Shown in pieces: positions 1 to 8,770 of a DNA stretch of 64,000 bases (positions are counted from its first letter, which is position 1; every line of letters begins with the position of its first letter). The stretch covers positions 496,001 through 560,000 of the forward strand of contig NZ_CP033204.1 in NCBI RefSeq assembly GCF_022701295.1, written 5' to 3'. Made by a program: the position numbers and the translations under genes. The notes beneath the pieces are model-generated. The model was not told the origin of the DNA, did no database searches, and saw only the letters and a list, made by a program, of their open reading frames with translations. Origin of the DNA: Sphingopyxis sp. YF1 (lineage in GTDB: Bacteria > Pseudomonadota > Alphaproteobacteria > Sphingomonadales > Sphingomonadaceae).

Positions 1-377
1 TGCTGGCTGAACCAGTCGGCCGCCGCCTGCGTCACGTCGCGCAGGCTCGCCTGCTCCTCGGCCTTCTTCGCGGCGCGTGGGTCGGGGGCGGGGACGTCCA
101 TCCCGGCCTCGGCGGCGAGTTCCTTGACCGCGTCCATGAACGACAGGCCGCGCTGGTCGGTCATCCAGCGGATCGCGTCGCCGTGCGCCGAGCAGCCGAA
201 GCAGTGGTAGAAGCCCTTTTCGTCGTTGATCGTGAAGCTGGGCGTCTTTTCGTTATGGAAGGGGCAGCACGCCTTATACTCACGCCCGGCGCGCGTGATC
301 TTGATCGTGCGTCCGATGATCGACGACAGCGTGATCCGCGAGCGTAGTTCGTCGAGCCATTGCGGGGTGAGGGTCAC
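1..377 (-). CDS. dnaG: DNA primase DnaG, N-terminal part (cut by window edge)
   Basis: DnaG makes the RNA primers for replication. The reverse strand reads VTLTPQWLDELRSRI from a GTG at 375-377 and stays open to the window edge, about 125 residues. The CHC2 zinc-finger signature is visible (CCPFHNEKTPSF, then GFYHCFGCSAHGDA), which is diagnostic for bacterial DnaG. The catalytic TOPRIM domain lies outside the window. The GTG follows directly after the TAA of the DUF559 gene upstream, and its best Shine-Dalgarno (GGGAGGGGAG, about 5 nt away) lies inside a palindromic repeat. Seen: sequence and motif; known: family role; inferred: exact start. Confidence 0.93.
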   Translation of the reverse strand, partial: MTLTPQWLDELRSRITLSSIIGRTIKITRAGREYKACCPFHNEKTPSFTINDEKGFYHCFGCSAHGDAIRWMTDQRGLSFMDAVKELAAEAGMDVPAPDPRAAKKAEEQASLRDVTQAAADWFSQ

Positions 378-770
378 TTAACTCCCCTCCCGCATGCGGG
401 AGGGGCCGGGGGTGGGCAGAAGGTCAAGGCTGCGCTCGATTTCGCTCACAACCCCATCGATGTTCGCCATCACGTCACTGTTCGTGAAACGAAGGACTCG
501 AAACCCGTTTTCGACAAGCCAATGACCCCGATGCTCGTCATAAGCCTGGCGCATGTCGTGCGAGTATCCATCGAGTTCGACTATCAATTGCGCCTCACGG
601 CAAAGAAAGTCAGCGAAGTAGGGGCCGACAGGCATTTGCCGGCTGAATTTCCAGCCACCGATTTTCCGGCCGGACAGGCAGCGCCACAAGGTCCGCTCGG
701 CGGGAGTGGCAGCATTGCGCAACTCCTTCGCTCGCGGCGTGTCGCGGGGCTGAAACTGTCCATCCATCAT
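378..770 (-). CDS. DUF559 (Vsr/PD-(D/E)XK-like) endonuclease-domain protein
   Basis: A 130-residue protein of the DUF559 family, whose fold resembles very-short-patch-repair endonucleases. The core VGPYFADF (Asp54) and IVELDG (Glu65, Asp67) supplies acidic residues typical of the family, followed by RVLRFTNSDV. The last ten or so residues (LLPTPGPSRMREGS) are encoded by the palindromic repeat at 382-416, so the gene and repeat are physically fused. A divergent pair of the same repeat lies just beyond its start (782-872). No good Shine-Dalgarno is seen before ATG 770. It lies directly upstream of dnaG on the same strand. A second DUF559 gene at 3112-3456 has a similar setting. Biological role unknown. 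Confidence 0.8.
   Translation of the reverse strand: MMDGQFQPRDTPRAKELRNAATPAERTLWRCLSGRKIGGWKFSRQMPVGPYFADFLCREAQLIVELDGYSHDMRQAYDEHRGHWLVENGFRVLRFTNSDVMANIDGVVSEIERSLDLLPTPGPSRMREGS
382..416. repeat. GC-rich palindromic repeat, family A
   Basis: The stem CCCCTCCCGC-ATGC-GGGAGGGG is followed by the tail ccgggggtggg. Related copies lie at 782-872, 41767-41800, 41861-41883, 62549-62571 and 62634-62664. This copy overlaps the 3' end of the DUF559 gene and supplies the probable dnaG ribosome-binding site. Confidence 0.85.
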
Positions 771-781
771 AGGGCGGTATG

Positions 782-872
782 CCCACCCCCGACCCCTCCC
801 GCAAGCGGGAGGGGAGAGGTTGGTCCGCGACCTTCTTGTCCCCTCCCGCTTGCGGGAGGGGCTAGGGGTGGG
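782..872. repeat. Pair of family-A palindromic repeats in opposite orientation
   Basis: Two copies of the CCCCTCCCGC/GCGGGAGGGG palindrome with their ggggtggg tails pointing outwards, at 782-816 and 840-872. The first is inverted relative to the copy at 382-416, so the DUF559 gene is bracketed by inverted repeats. The pair also fills the space between that gene and the 3' end of the YqeY gene, where it could act as a terminator; no T-run is present. Confidence 0.85.
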
Positions 873-890
873 CCGGCGCCGCGAGCGGAT

Positions 891-1343
891 TCAGCTCAGC
901 GCCGCCTTCACCCACCCGCTCGCCTTGCTCATGTCGAGCTCGGACCCGTGGCGTTCCTTCACCGCGGCCATGACCTTGCCCATGTCCTTGAGGCTCGCCG
1001 CGCCGAGCTCGGCGGCGATCGCCCGGATCGCGGCCTGCGCTTCGTCATCGCTGAGCTGCGCGGGCAGGAAATCCTCGATCACCGCGACCTCGGCCGCCTC
1101 GATATCGGCGAGTTCCTGGCGGCCGCCCTGTTCGTACATGGTGATCGACTCGCGGCGCTGCTTGACCATCTTTTGCAGGACGTCGGTGACGAGCGCGTCG
1201 TCGTCGGCCGGCGCGGTGCCGGTCCGGAGTTCGATGTCCTTGTCCTTGATCTTGGCCAGCATCAGCCGGATCGTGCCCAAACGCGCCTTGTCGCCGGCTT
1301 TCATCGCGGCAACCTGCGCAGCCTTGATGTCGTCGCGAATCAT
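891..1343 (-). CDS. GatB/YqeY domain-containing protein
   Basis: A 150-residue YqeY-type protein, related to the C-terminal tRNA-binding domain of GatB in the tRNA-dependent amidotransferase. The sequence begins MIRDDIKAAQVAAMKAGDK and contains the family stretch RLGTIRLMLAKIKDKDIE, then IEDFLPAQLSDDE and DMGKVMAAVKERHG, a full-length match to the family pattern. The ATG at 1341-1343 is chosen over an upstream in-frame start because AGAGGA lies about 6 nt before it. It is divergent from carA. YqeY frequently lies next to dnaG and carAB in alphaproteobacteria. Exact function in bacteria is unresolved; an amidotransferase-like or tRNA-binding role is inferred from fold. Confidence 0.9.
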   Translation of the reverse strand: MIRDDIKAAQVAAMKAGDKARLGTIRLMLAKIKDKDIELRTGTAPADDDALVTDVLQKMVKQRRESITMYEQGGRQELADIEAAEVAVIEDFLPAQLSDDEAQAAIRAIAAELGAASLKDMGKVMAAVKERHGSELDMSKASGWVKAALS

Positions 1344-1475
1344 GACGTGTCCTCTTGCGCTGCAATGTGGGAAAGAAGCACCCTTAGCGGCAAGATTCAT
1401 AATCCGATAGCTTGTGAATCACTTTTTTGCCGCCTACTTGGTCGGCCGTTTAGCCCCCCGTCCGGAGCATGTTGA

Positions 1476-2672
1476 ATGGCACCAGCCAACCCCCCTGTGG
1501 CGCCCAAAGTCGCGCCCGCAAGCCAGCCCTCGGGCGCCACCGGCGTCCTCGTCCTTGCCGACGGCACGATCCTGTGGGGCATCGGCTATGGCGCGACCGG
1601 CGCGGGGGTGGGCGAAATCTGCTTCAACACGGCGATGACGGGATATCAGGAAATCCTGACCGACCCGAGCTACGCGGGGCAGATCATCACCTTCACCTTT
1701 CCGCACATCGGCAATGTCGGCGCGAATCCCGAGGATATGGAGCGCGACAAGCGCGCCGCGATCGGCTGCATCACGCGCGAACTGCCGACGCAGCCCAGCA
1801 ATTTCCGCAGCGTCCAGACGCTGCCCGACTGGATGGCCGATCAGGGCCTGATCGGGCTCGCCGGCATCGACACGCGCGCGCTGACGCGCCGTATCCGCGA
1901 CGCGGGCGCACCCAACGGCGTCGTTGCGCACAACCCCGACGGCAAATTCGACATCGACGAACTGCTCGGACAAGCGCGCGGCTGGTCGGGGCTCGAGGGG
2001 CTCGACCTTGCGAAGGAGGTCAGCCGCACCGACACGGGCGACTGGACCGGCGGCGCGTGGAAACTCGGCCATGGCTATGCGGGCGCGGGCGGCGGCGAAC
2101 GCCCGCACGTCGTCGCGATCGACTATGGCGCAAAGGACAATATCTTCCGCAACCTCGTCGCGGCGGGCGCGCGCGTCACCGTGGTCCCCGCGACCGCGAC
2201 CCTCGACGAGGTGCTGGGCCACCAGCCCGACGGCGTGTTCCTGTCGAACGGCCCCGGCGACCCCGCGGCGACGGGCGACTATGCGGTACCGGTGATCCGG
2301 GGCCTGCTCGACCGCGACGTGCCGATCTTCGGTATCTGCCTCGGCCACCAGATGCTCGGCATCGCGGCGGGCGCCAAGACGGTGAAGATGCATCAGGGCC
2401 ATCGCGGCGCGAACCACCCGGTGCAGCGCGTCGGCGGCGACTTCGCCGACGGCGTGGTCGAGATCACCAGCATGAACCACGGCTTCGCAGTCGACGCCGC
2501 GACCTTGCCCGCGGGCGTGGTCGAAACGCACAAGAGCCTGTTCGACGGATCGAACTGCGGTATCGCGATCACGGGCAAGAAGGCCTTCAGCGTCCAATAT
2601 CACCCCGAGGCGAGCCCGGGGCCGCAGGACAGCTTCTATCTGTTCGAGAAGTTCGTGGGCGGGCTCAAATGA
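1476..2672 (+). CDS. carA: Carbamoyl-phosphate synthase small (glutaminase) subunit
   Basis: A 398-residue CarA, which hydrolyses glutamine and channels ammonia to CarB for carbamoyl phosphate, the precursor of arginine and pyrimidines. The N-terminal CPSase small-chain domain is followed by a class I glutamine amidotransferase domain with nucleophile Cys288 in FGICLGHQMLG and partners His376 and Glu378 in YHPEASPGPQD. A Pro/Ala-rich stretch of about 20 residues precedes the conserved VLVLADGTILWG. Start chosen at 1476 because GGAG lies about 9 nt upstream; the ATG at 1469 is in another frame. Its stop overlaps the start of the next small gene by ATGA. Confidence 0.97.
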   Translation: MAPANPPVAPKVAPASQPSGATGVLVLADGTILWGIGYGATGAGVGEICFNTAMTGYQEILTDPSYAGQIITFTFPHIGNVGANPEDMERDKRAAIGCITRELPTQPSNFRSVQTLPDWMADQGLIGLAGIDTRALTRRIRDAGAPNGVVAHNPDGKFDIDELLGQARGWSGLEGLDLAKEVSRTDTGDWTGGAWKLGHGYAGAGGGERPHVVAIDYGAKDNIFRNLVAAGARVTVVPATATLDEVLGHQPDGVFLSNGPGDPAATGDYAVPVIRGLLDRDVPIFGICLGHQMLGIAAGAKTVKMHQGHRGANHPVQRVGGDFADGVVEITSMNHGFAVDAATLPAGVVETHKSLFDGSNCGIAITGKKAFSVQYHPEASPGPQDSFYLFEKFVGGLK

Positions 2673-2974
2673 GTTTTGCCGAGCAGCTCGACGCGCTGGC
2701 CGCTGATGCTGCGGCGAACCCTGAGCGCTGGGGCGCGGGGGTGCGGCTCAACATCACCTGCGCGCGGCGGCTGCCCTATGAGGCGGTGCAGCTTGCCGAG
2801 GCGCGCGGCCTTGGCGAAGCGCGCGGGGTCGGGCGGCATCATCTGATCTTCGAATATGAGGATGTCGTGCCCGATGCGGCGTGGGTCGCGGCGACCGCAC
2901 GCCCGGTGCTCGACTTCATCGCCGAGGTCGGCGGGACTGATCCGCAGATCGGCGTCGATCGGAATGTGCAGTGA
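2669..2974 (+). CDS. Small unknown protein translationally coupled to carA
   Basis: A 101-residue soluble protein with no recognised domain. Its ATG overlaps the carA stop (ATGA at 2669-2672), indicating translational coupling. Third-position GC is high through the whole frame, supporting real coding. It contains a single Cys (NITCARRL) and a hydrophobic, acidic centre (HHLIFEYEDVV), with no signal peptide or membrane segment. Its place between carA and carB may be accidental or may reflect a role in the CPSase operon; nothing in the sequence decides this. Confidence 0.7.
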   Translation: MSFAEQLDALAADAAANPERWGAGVRLNITCARRLPYEAVQLAEARGLGEARGVGRHHLIFEYEDVVPDAAWVAATARPVLDFIAEVGGTDPQIGVDRNVQ

Positions 2975-2995
2975 ACCAAGGTTTCGGCCTTGTTG

Positions 2996-3110
2996 CCCCC
3001 CTCCCCGTCGGGGAGGGGCTGGGGGTGGGGGAGCGAGGTCGTCAGGCCGCGCGTCACCGCTCACGTACGTACACCCCCATCCAACCCTCCCTTTCAAGGG
3101 GGAGGGTTTT
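2996..3110. repeat. Two GC-rich palindromic repeats (family A-like and CCCAACCCTCCC type)
   Basis: 2996-3031 is a ccccctcccc/ggggagggg palindrome with a gctgggggtggg tail. 3072-3110 is cacccccatccaaccctccc, loop tttcaa, ggggaggg, then tttt. The second resembles the copy at 3467-3503 in the same orientation, so the DUF559 gene between them is bracketed by direct repeats. The T-run after the second stem could make it a terminator for the carA operon. Confidence 0.75.
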
Positions 3111-3111
3111 A

Positions 3112-3456
3112 TCAGCCACGGGCGATGGCGAGTTGTTCGACAATCATCGCGACAACGCCATCGGTATTGGCGAGTACATCATTGTTCCAGAAGCGGATCA
3201 CGCTGTAGCCATGCGCCTCGATCAGGCGCGTGCGCTCGGCATCATCGGGGCTGTCGGCGTGCTGGCCGCCATCGACCTCGACGACGAGCTTCATCGACCG
3301 GCAGGCAAAATCGGCCACGAACGGGCCGATCGGGAATTGCCGGGTGAATTGAACGCCCAGCTGTTTTCCGCGCAGCCGCGACCACAGCCTTTTCTCCGCC
3401 TCGGTGGGTTCGCGACGCAACCTGCGCGCTACCCTCGTCAATCGCTTGTCCGTCAT
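3112..3456 (-). CDS. DUF559 endonuclease-domain protein, antisense within the car region
   Basis: A 114-residue DUF559 protein reading MTDKRLTRVARRLRREPTEA at its start, then the core IGPFVADF (Asp49) and LVVEVDGGQHAD (Glu60, Asp62) and YSVIRFWNNDVLANTDGVV. It shares the pattern P-x-G-P-x-x-ADF, V-E-x-DG and VxRFxNxDV with the gene at 378-770, so the two are paralogues. The upstream in-frame ATG would start inside the repeat at 3467-3503, so 3456 is preferred. It lies antisense between the small gene and carB, with CCCAACCCTCCC-type repeats touching both ends. Role unknown. Confidence 0.78.
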   Translation of the reverse strand: MTDKRLTRVARRLRREPTEAEKRLWSRLRGKQLGVQFTRQFPIGPFVADFACRSMKLVVEVDGGQHADSPDDAERTRLIEAHGYSVIRFWNNDVLANTDGVVAMIVEQLAIARG

Positions 3457-3466
3457 CGTCTGGACG

Positions 3467-3503
3467 CCCCCACCCAACCCTCCCCCTCATGGGGGGGGGC
3501 TTT
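3467..3503. repeat. CCCAACCCTCCC-type palindromic repeat upstream of carB
   Basis: Reads cccccacccaaccctccccc, loop tcat, then a nine-G run. It matches the copy at 3072-3110 in the same orientation. It lies 18 nt before the carB start and replaces what would be the normal intergenic spacer. Confidence 0.7.
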
Positions 3504-3520
3504 GAAGATAGCAGCCTGAA

Positions 3521-6500
3521 ATGCCCAAAAGAACCGACATCCAATCCATCCTCGTCATCGGCGCTGGCCCGATCGTTATCGGTCAGGCGTGCGAGTTCGA
3601 CTATTCGGGGACGCAGGCGATCAAGGCGCTGAAGGAGGAGGGCTATCGCATCGTCCTCGTCAACTCCAATCCGGCGACGATCATGACCGATCCCGACCTC
3701 GCCGACGCGACCTATGTCGAGCCGATCACGCCCGAGATCGTCGCCAAGATCATCGAAAAGGAGCGCCCCGATGCGGTGCTGCCGACGATGGGCGGGCAGA
3801 CCGCGCTCAACACCGCGCTTGCGCTCGCGCAGGACGGCACGCTCGCCAAATATGGCGTCGAGATGATCGGCGCCGACGCCGAGGCGATCGACAAGGCCGA
3901 GGACCGGCAGAAGTTCCGCGACGCGATGGACAAGATCGGGCTGGAAAGCGCGCGCTCGGGCGTTGCGCACACGCTCGACGAGGCGTTTGCGGTGCTCGAA
4001 CGCACCGGGCTGCCGTCGATCATCCGCCCGTCGTTCACGCTTGGCGGCACCGGCGGCGGCATCGCGTATAACCGCGAGGAGTTCGAGCAAATCGTCCGCG
4101 GCGGCCTGATCGCCTCGCCGACCACCGAGGTCCTGATCGAGGAATCGCTCCTCGGCTGGAAAGAATATGAGATGGAGGTGGTGCGCGACCGCAAGGACAA
4201 TTGCATCATCATCTGCTCGATCGAGAATGTCGATCCGATGGGCGTGCATACCGGCGACAGCATCACCGTCGCGCCGGCGCTGACGCTGACCGACAAGGAA
4301 TATCAGATCATGCGCAACGCGAGCATCGCGGTGCTGCGCGAGATCGGCGTCGAGACGGGCGGGTCGAACGTCCAGTTCGCGGTCAACCCCAAGGACGGCC
4401 GCCTGATCGTCATCGAGATGAACCCGCGCGTGTCGCGTTCGTCGGCGCTGGCGTCGAAGGCGACAGGTTTCCCGATCGCCAAGGTCGCGGCGAAGCTCGC
4501 GGTCGGTTACACGCTCGACGAGATCATGAACGACATCACCGGCGTGACCCCGGCGTCGTTCGAACCGACGATCGACTATGTCGTCACCAAGATCCCGCGC
4601 TTCGCCTTTGAAAAGTTCAAGGGCGCCGAGGCGACGCTGTCGACCGCGATGAAATCGGTCGGTGAGGTGATGGCGATCGGCCGCACGATCCACGAATCGA
4701 TGCAAAAGGCGCTCCGCGGCCTCGAAACCGGCCTCTCGGGTTTCAACTTCGTCGACCGGCTCGTCGGCGCGAGCCACGACCAGCTGCGCAGCGAGCTCGC
4801 GCAGCGCACCCCCGACCGGCTGCTCAACACCGCGCAGGCGATCCGCGAAGGCCTGCCGCTCGCCGAGATCAACCGCGTCGCGGGTTACGACATGTGGTTC
4901 CTCGAACGCATTGCAGAGATCGTCGCGGCCGAAAACGGCGTGATGGAAAACGGCCTGCCGCGCGACGCCGAGGGGCTGCGCAAGCTGAAGGCGATGGGCT
5001 TCAGCGACAAGCGCCTTGCCTATCTCGCGCTCCGGTCGGCGCATCTGCGTCCCGGCGCGGCGCGCGCGACCGCGCGCGGCAGCGGGCTGATCCACGAGGC
5101 GGTCAAGGCGATGACCGGCGGCGTGACCGAGGCCGAGGTGCGCGACCTGCGCCACCGGCTCGGCGTGCGCCCGGTGTTCAAGACGATCGACACCTGCGCC
5201 GCCGAATTCGCGGCCAAGACGCCCTATCTCTATTCGACCTACGAAGCCCCGACCTTCGGAACCCCCGAATGCGAGGCGAACCCGTCGGAGCGGCAGAAGA
5301 TCGTCATTCTCGGCGGCGGTCCGAACCGCATCGGGCAGGGGATCGAGTTCGACTATTGCTGCTGCCACGCGTGCTTCGCGCTGGAAGAGGCGGGCTATGA
5401 AACGATCATGGTCAACTGCAACCCCGAAACGGTGTCGACCGACTATGACACCTCGGACCGCCTCTATTTCGAACCGCTGACCGCCGAGGACGTGCTCGAA
5501 ATCCTCAGCGTCGAGCAGTCGAAGGGCACGCTCGTCGGCGTGATCGTCCAGTTCGGCGGCCAGACCCCGCTCAAGCTCGCGCAGGCGCTGGAAGATGCCG
5601 GCATCCCGATCCTCGGCACCTCGCCCGACGCGATCGACCTCGCCGAGGACCGCGAGCGTTTTGCGGCGCTGGTGAACAGGCTCGGCCTCAAACAGCCCGC
5701 CAACGGCATCGCGCGCAGCCGCGAGGAAGCCGTCGCGGTCGCGGCGCGCATCGGCTATCCTGTGCTGACGCGGCCCAGCTACGTTCTCGGCGGCCGCGCG
5801 ATGGAGATCGTCGACGATCAGGCGCAGCTCGAACATTATATCGAGACCGCGGTGCAGGTGTCGGGCGACTCGCCGGTGCTGATCGACCGCTATCTGCGCG
5901 ACGCGATCGAGGTCGATGTCGACGCCCTGTGCGACGGCACCGACGTGGTGGTCGCGGGCGTGCTCCAGCATATCGAGGAAGCCGGGGTCCATTCGGGCGA
6001 CAGCGCCTGCTCGATCCCGCCGTACAGCCTGTCCGCCGAAATCGTCGCCGAGATCGAGCGCCAGGCCGACGCGCTGGCGCGCGCGCTCGAGGTCCGCGGG
6101 CTCATGAACATCCAGTTCGCGGTGCAGGGCGACGAGGTGTACCTCATCGAGGTCAACCCGCGCGCGAGCCGCACCGTGCCTTTCGTCGCCAAGGCGGTGG
6201 GGTCGCCGATCGCCAAGATCGCGGCGCGCGTGATGGCGGGCGAGAAGCTCGCCGACCTGCCCAAGATCAATCGCGACATCGACCATGTCGCGGTCAAGGA
6301 AGCGGTCTTCCCCTTCGCGCGCTTCCCCGGCACCGATCCGGTGCTGAGCCCCGAGATGAAGTCCACGGGCGAAGTCATGGGAATCGACAGTGATTTCAAC
6401 CTCGCCTTCGCCAAGGCGCAGCTCGGCGCGGGCGACCGCCTGCCGACCGACGGGCGCGTGTTCGTTTCGGTCAAGGACAGCGACAAGCCGCGGATCATCG

Positions 6501-6841
6501 AACCGGTGCGCCGCCTCGCCGACTGGGGCTGGCAGGTGATCGCGACGGGCGGCACCGCCGACTATCTGGCGGGGCAGGGGATCGCGGTCGAGCGCGTCAA
6601 CAAGGTGGCCGAAGGGCGGCCGCATATCGTCGACCGGATCAAGGACGGCGACGTCCAGCTGATCTTCAACACCACCGAGGGTTGGCAGTCGCTGCAGGAC
6701 TCGCAATCGATCCGCGCTTCGGCGCTGGGCGCCGACGTCGCCTATTATACGACGGCGGCGGGCAGCGATGCCGCGACCCACGCGATCGGGGCGCTGCGCG
6801 CGCACTCTCTTGAAGTAAAGCCGCTACAGGACTATTATTGA
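3521..6841 (+). CDS. carB: Carbamoyl-phosphate synthase large subunit
   Basis: A 1106-residue CarB, the synthetase subunit that makes carbamoyl phosphate from bicarbonate, ammonia and two ATP. Two homologous ATP-grasp halves are visible: the first opens with [21 protein letters not shown] and carries [19 protein letters not shown]; the second opens near residue 590 with [19 protein letters not shown] and carries [17 protein letters not shown]. The C-terminal 150 residues form the MGS-like allosteric domain ([28 protein letters not shown]). Length is usual. A DUF559 gene and repeats separate it from carA by about 850 bp, so it may have its own promoter or depend on read-through. No strong Shine-Dalgarno is seen. 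Confidence 0.97.
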   Translation: MPKRTDIQSILVIGAGPIVIGQACEFDYSGTQAIKALKEEGYRIVLVNSNPATIMTDPDLADATYVEPITPEIVAKIIEKERPDAVLPTMGGQTALNTALALAQDGTLAKYGVEMIGADAEAIDKAEDRQKFRDAMDKIGLESARSGVAHTLDEAFAVLERTGLPSIIRPSFTLGGTGGGIAYNREEFEQIVRGGLIASPTTEVLIEESLLGWKEYEMEVVRDRKDNCIIICSIENVDPMGVHTGDSITVAPALTLTDKEYQIMRNASIAVLREIGVETGGSNVQFAVNPKDGRLIVIEMNPRVSRSSALASKATGFPIAKVAAKLAVGYTLDEIMNDITGVTPASFEPTIDYVVTKIPRFAFEKFKGAEATLSTAMKSVGEVMAIGRTIHESMQKALRGLETGLSGFNFVDRLVGASHDQLRSELAQRTPDRLLNTAQAIREGLPLAEINRVAGYDMWFLERIAEIVAAENGVMENGLPRDAEGLRKLKAMGFSDKRLAYLALRSAHLRPGAARATARGSGLIHEAVKAMTGGVTEAEVRDLRHRLGVRPVFKTIDTCAAEFAAKTPYLYSTYEAPTFGTPECEANPSERQKIVILGGGPNRIGQGIEFDYCCCHACFALEEAGYETIMVNCNPETVSTDYDTSDRLYFEPLTAEDVLEILSVEQSKGTLVGVIVQFGGQTPLKLAQALEDAGIPILGTSPDAIDLAEDRERFAALVNRLGLKQPANGIARSREEAVAVAARIGYPVLTRPSYVLGGRAMEIVDDQAQLEHYIETAVQVSGDSPVLIDRYLRDAIEVDVDALCDGTDVVVAGVLQHIEEAGVHSGDSACSIPPYSLSAEIVAEIERQADALARALEVRGLMNIQFAVQGDEVYLIEVNPRASRTVPFVAKAVGSPIAKIAARVMAGEKLADLPKINRDIDHVAVKEAVFPFARFPGTDPVLSPEMKSTGEVMGIDSDFNLAFAKAQLGAGDRLPTDGRVFVSVKDSDKPRIIEPVRRLADWGWQVIATGGTADYLAGQGIAVERVNKVAEGRPHIVDRIKDGDVQLIFNTTEGWQSLQDSQSIRASALGADVAYYTTAAGSDAATHAIGALRAHSLEVKPLQDYY

Positions 6842-6937
6842 GGGACCGCTTCACCCCCCGACATCGACGGAAACAGCGGCTCTGCCGCCCGGCGCTCTCC
6901 CGCCGGGGCGGGATTATTGACAAAGGACAACAGGATA

Positions 6938-7414
6938 ATGGCAAGCGTTGAAAAGGTGCCGATGCTGGCGGAAGGCTATGAGAAGCTGAGTGCACAGCTC
7001 TCCGCGCTCAAGGCCGAACGCCCCCTCATCGTCGACGCGATCGAGGAAGCGCGCGCGCACGGCGACCTTTCGGAAAATGCCGAATATCACGCCGCCAAGG
7101 AACGCCAGGGTCAGGTCGAAGCGACCATCGGCGACCTCGAAGACAAATTGTCGCGCGCGCAGGTGATCGACCCGACGACGCTGTCGGGCGACCGCATCGT
7201 GTTCGGCGCGACCGTCACGCTCGCCGACGAGGACGACAAGCCGGTCAAGTACCAGATCGTCGGCCAGGCCGAAGCCGACGCCAAGGTCGGCAAGATCAGC
7301 TATAATTCGCCGCTCGGCCGCGCGCTGATCGGTCGCCGCGTCGATGACGAGATCGAGGTGACGGTGCCCGCGGGCGACAAATATTATCTGGTGACGAAGA
7401 TCGAGTTCGTCTGA
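6938..7414 (+). CDS. greA: Transcription elongation factor GreA
   Basis: A 158-residue GreA, which rescues backtracked RNA polymerase by stimulating cleavage of the nascent RNA 3' end. It has the N-terminal coiled-coil with the acidic tip signature [20 protein letters not shown] and the C-terminal FKBP-like domain ending [19 protein letters not shown]. The ATG at 6938 is preferred over an upstream in-frame start because AGGA lies about 4 nt before it and [10 protein letters not shown] is the usual alphaproteobacterial beginning. It follows carB by about 100 bp, a common arrangement in this class. Confidence 0.96.
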   Translation: MASVEKVPMLAEGYEKLSAQLSALKAERPLIVDAIEEARAHGDLSENAEYHAAKERQGQVEATIGDLEDKLSRAQVIDPTTLSGDRIVFGATVTLADEDDKPVKYQIVGQAEADAKVGKISYNSPLGRALIGRRVDDEIEVTVPAGDKYYLVTKIEFV

Positions 7415-7436
7415 TCCGGCGGGGCGGGTGACAGCC

Positions 7437-8063
7437 ATGCGTACGCCCGTCATCAACGGTTATGCGCTGGCATGCACGCTGCTGTTCGTGCTGCTGGCGC
7501 TCACCGGTACCGAACAGCAGGCTTTCGTGGGCGCCGGCTTCATTCCCGGCCGTTTCGGGTCGGAGCTCATTGCGCCGCCCGGAACGCTGCTGCCCTTCGC
7601 GCTGACGCCGCTGACCGCCGCCTTCCTCCACTCGGGCATTCTGCATCTGGGCTTCAACCTCGTGGTGCTGCTGTTCATCGGCCGCCAGCTTGAACAGCCC
7701 TTGGGCGCCTCGGCAACCGCCTTCCTGCTCGTCGCCGGCGCCTATGCGGGCGCTTTCGCGCAGTGGCTTGCCGATCCGCGCTCGCTCATCGTCATGATCG
7801 GCGCGAGCGGGGCGATCTCGGCTTTGATCGCGGTCTATGCGCTGATCTTCAGCCGGACGAAGACCGCGGCGATCGGCCCGATCCCCAGCCACTGGGTGCG
7901 TGCGCTGTGGCTGGCCGCGGCGTGGATCGGGGTGCAGTTGCTGCTGGGTTTCGCGGGCGGCGCGGGTTTCGGCAACATCGCGATCTGGGCGCACGTCGGC
8001 GGCTTCCTCGCCGGGCTGGTGCTGGCGCGGCCGTTGCTCCGCTGGCGCTTCAAGGGCCGATAG
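7437..8063 (+). CDS. Rhomboid family intramembrane serine protease
   Basis: A polytopic membrane protease of about 208 residues. The rhomboid hallmarks are present: FLHSGILHLGFN, the catalytic serine Ser124 in GASGAISAL and the catalytic histidine His186 in WAHVGGFLAG. Six or so hydrophobic segments can be seen. The ATG at 7437 is used; an in-frame GTG at 7428 is an alternative, and GGCGGG at 7422 fits the ATG better. It is 22 nt after greA and may be cotranscribed. Substrates are unknown. Confidence 0.9.
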   Translation: MRTPVINGYALACTLLFVLLALTGTEQQAFVGAGFIPGRFGSELIAPPGTLLPFALTPLTAAFLHSGILHLGFNLVVLLFIGRQLEQPLGASATAFLLVAGAYAGAFAQWLADPRSLIVMIGASGAISALIAVYALIFSRTKTAAIGPIPSHWVRALWLAAAWIGVQLLLGFAGGAGFGNIAIWAHVGGFLAGLVLARPLLRWRFKGR

Positions 8064-8098
8064 AAGGCCCCCTTTCGGTCGCCCGATACGGTCGGGGA

Positions 8099-8647
8099 TC
8101 AGCCGTTGCCCAGAAGGCCTCCCGCGATCAGCATCGCGACGCGCACATCGATCCCGCAGCCTTCGGCGCGCTTCGCCGCGATAAACGCCTCGATGCCGTC
8201 GAGCGGGACGCGGTGGACGGTGATATCCTCGCTGTCGACCCCGCCGCCTTCGCCGACCTTGACGAGATCGGTCGCGACCAGCAGCGTGAAGCTCTCGCTG
8301 ACCATGCCGGGCGAGGAGAAGAATTCGCCGACGGTGCGCCAGCGCTCGGCGCGATAGCCTGTTTCTTCCTCGAGTTCGCGCTGCGCCGCGATTTCGGACG
8401 CTTCGCCCGCCATGTCGTCGCCCACCAGCCCCGCGGGCATTTCGAGGCAGTTGATCGCCAGCGGCACGCGATATTGTTCGACCAGGATGACGTGGCGGCC
8501 ATCGTCGCCCTCGTCGATCGCGAGGATCACCGCGGCGTGGATGCCGCGCGAACGCGAGACATATTCCCACGTTCCTTGCTGCTTGACGGTGACGAAGCGG
8601 CCTTCCCACCTGGTTTCGACGGGCGTGCCAGGGGCGGGGCGGCTCAT
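8099..8647 (-). CDS. Nudix hydrolase (ADP-ribose pyrophosphatase type)
   Basis: A 182-residue Nudix protein that probably hydrolyses ADP-ribose or a similar nucleoside diphosphate sugar. The full Nudix box runs from Gly76 to Tyr98: GDDMAGE, seven residues, then RELEEETGY, matching Gx5Ex7REUxEExGU. The preceding LEMPAGLV and the downstream SSPGMVSES pattern are typical of the ADPRase subgroup. AAAGGA lies about 6 nt before ATG 8647. It is convergent with the rhomboid gene, with 35 nt between them. Confidence 0.9.
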   Translation of the reverse strand: MSRPAPGTPVETRWEGRFVTVKQQGTWEYVSRSRGIHAAVILAIDEGDDGRHVILVEQYRVPLAINCLEMPAGLVGDDMAGEASEIAAQRELEEETGYRAERWRTVGEFFSSPGMVSESFTLLVATDLVKVGEGGGVDSEDITVHRVPLDGIEAFIAAKRAEGCGIDVRVAMLIAGGLLGNG

Positions 8648-8675
8648 GGTCTATCCTTTCTGATCCCAAACCGTT

Positions 8676-8757
8676 TGCCCTGAGCTTGTCGAAGGGCCGT
8701 TCTTTCTTTCGGGCGTCGACAAGAAGGACGGTGCTTCGACAAGCTCAGCACGAATGG
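8676..8757. repeat. Inverted repeat of the CCTGAGC(T/C)TGTCGAAGG type
   Basis: The left arm gccctgagcttgtcgaaggg and right arm cttcgacaagctcagca form a long stem. A sister copy lies at 33773-33838. The element sits upstream of the Nudix gene and downstream of a TPM gene, both on the minus strand, so it may terminate the latter's transcript. Confidence 0.85.
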
Positions 8758-8770
8758 ACGAGAGGGAGTG

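Noticed and set aside
1469..2974. Single long frame from 1469 covering carA and the small gene
   Set aside because: Its first 400 codons are the shifted frame of carA; only the part from 2669 is coding.
3242..6805. 1187-codon open frame on the minus strand opposite carB
   Set aside because: It is a mirror of carB in a GC-rich genome. The translation is Arg/Asp/Val/His-rich low-complexity with no domain, while carB on the plus strand is a full family match.
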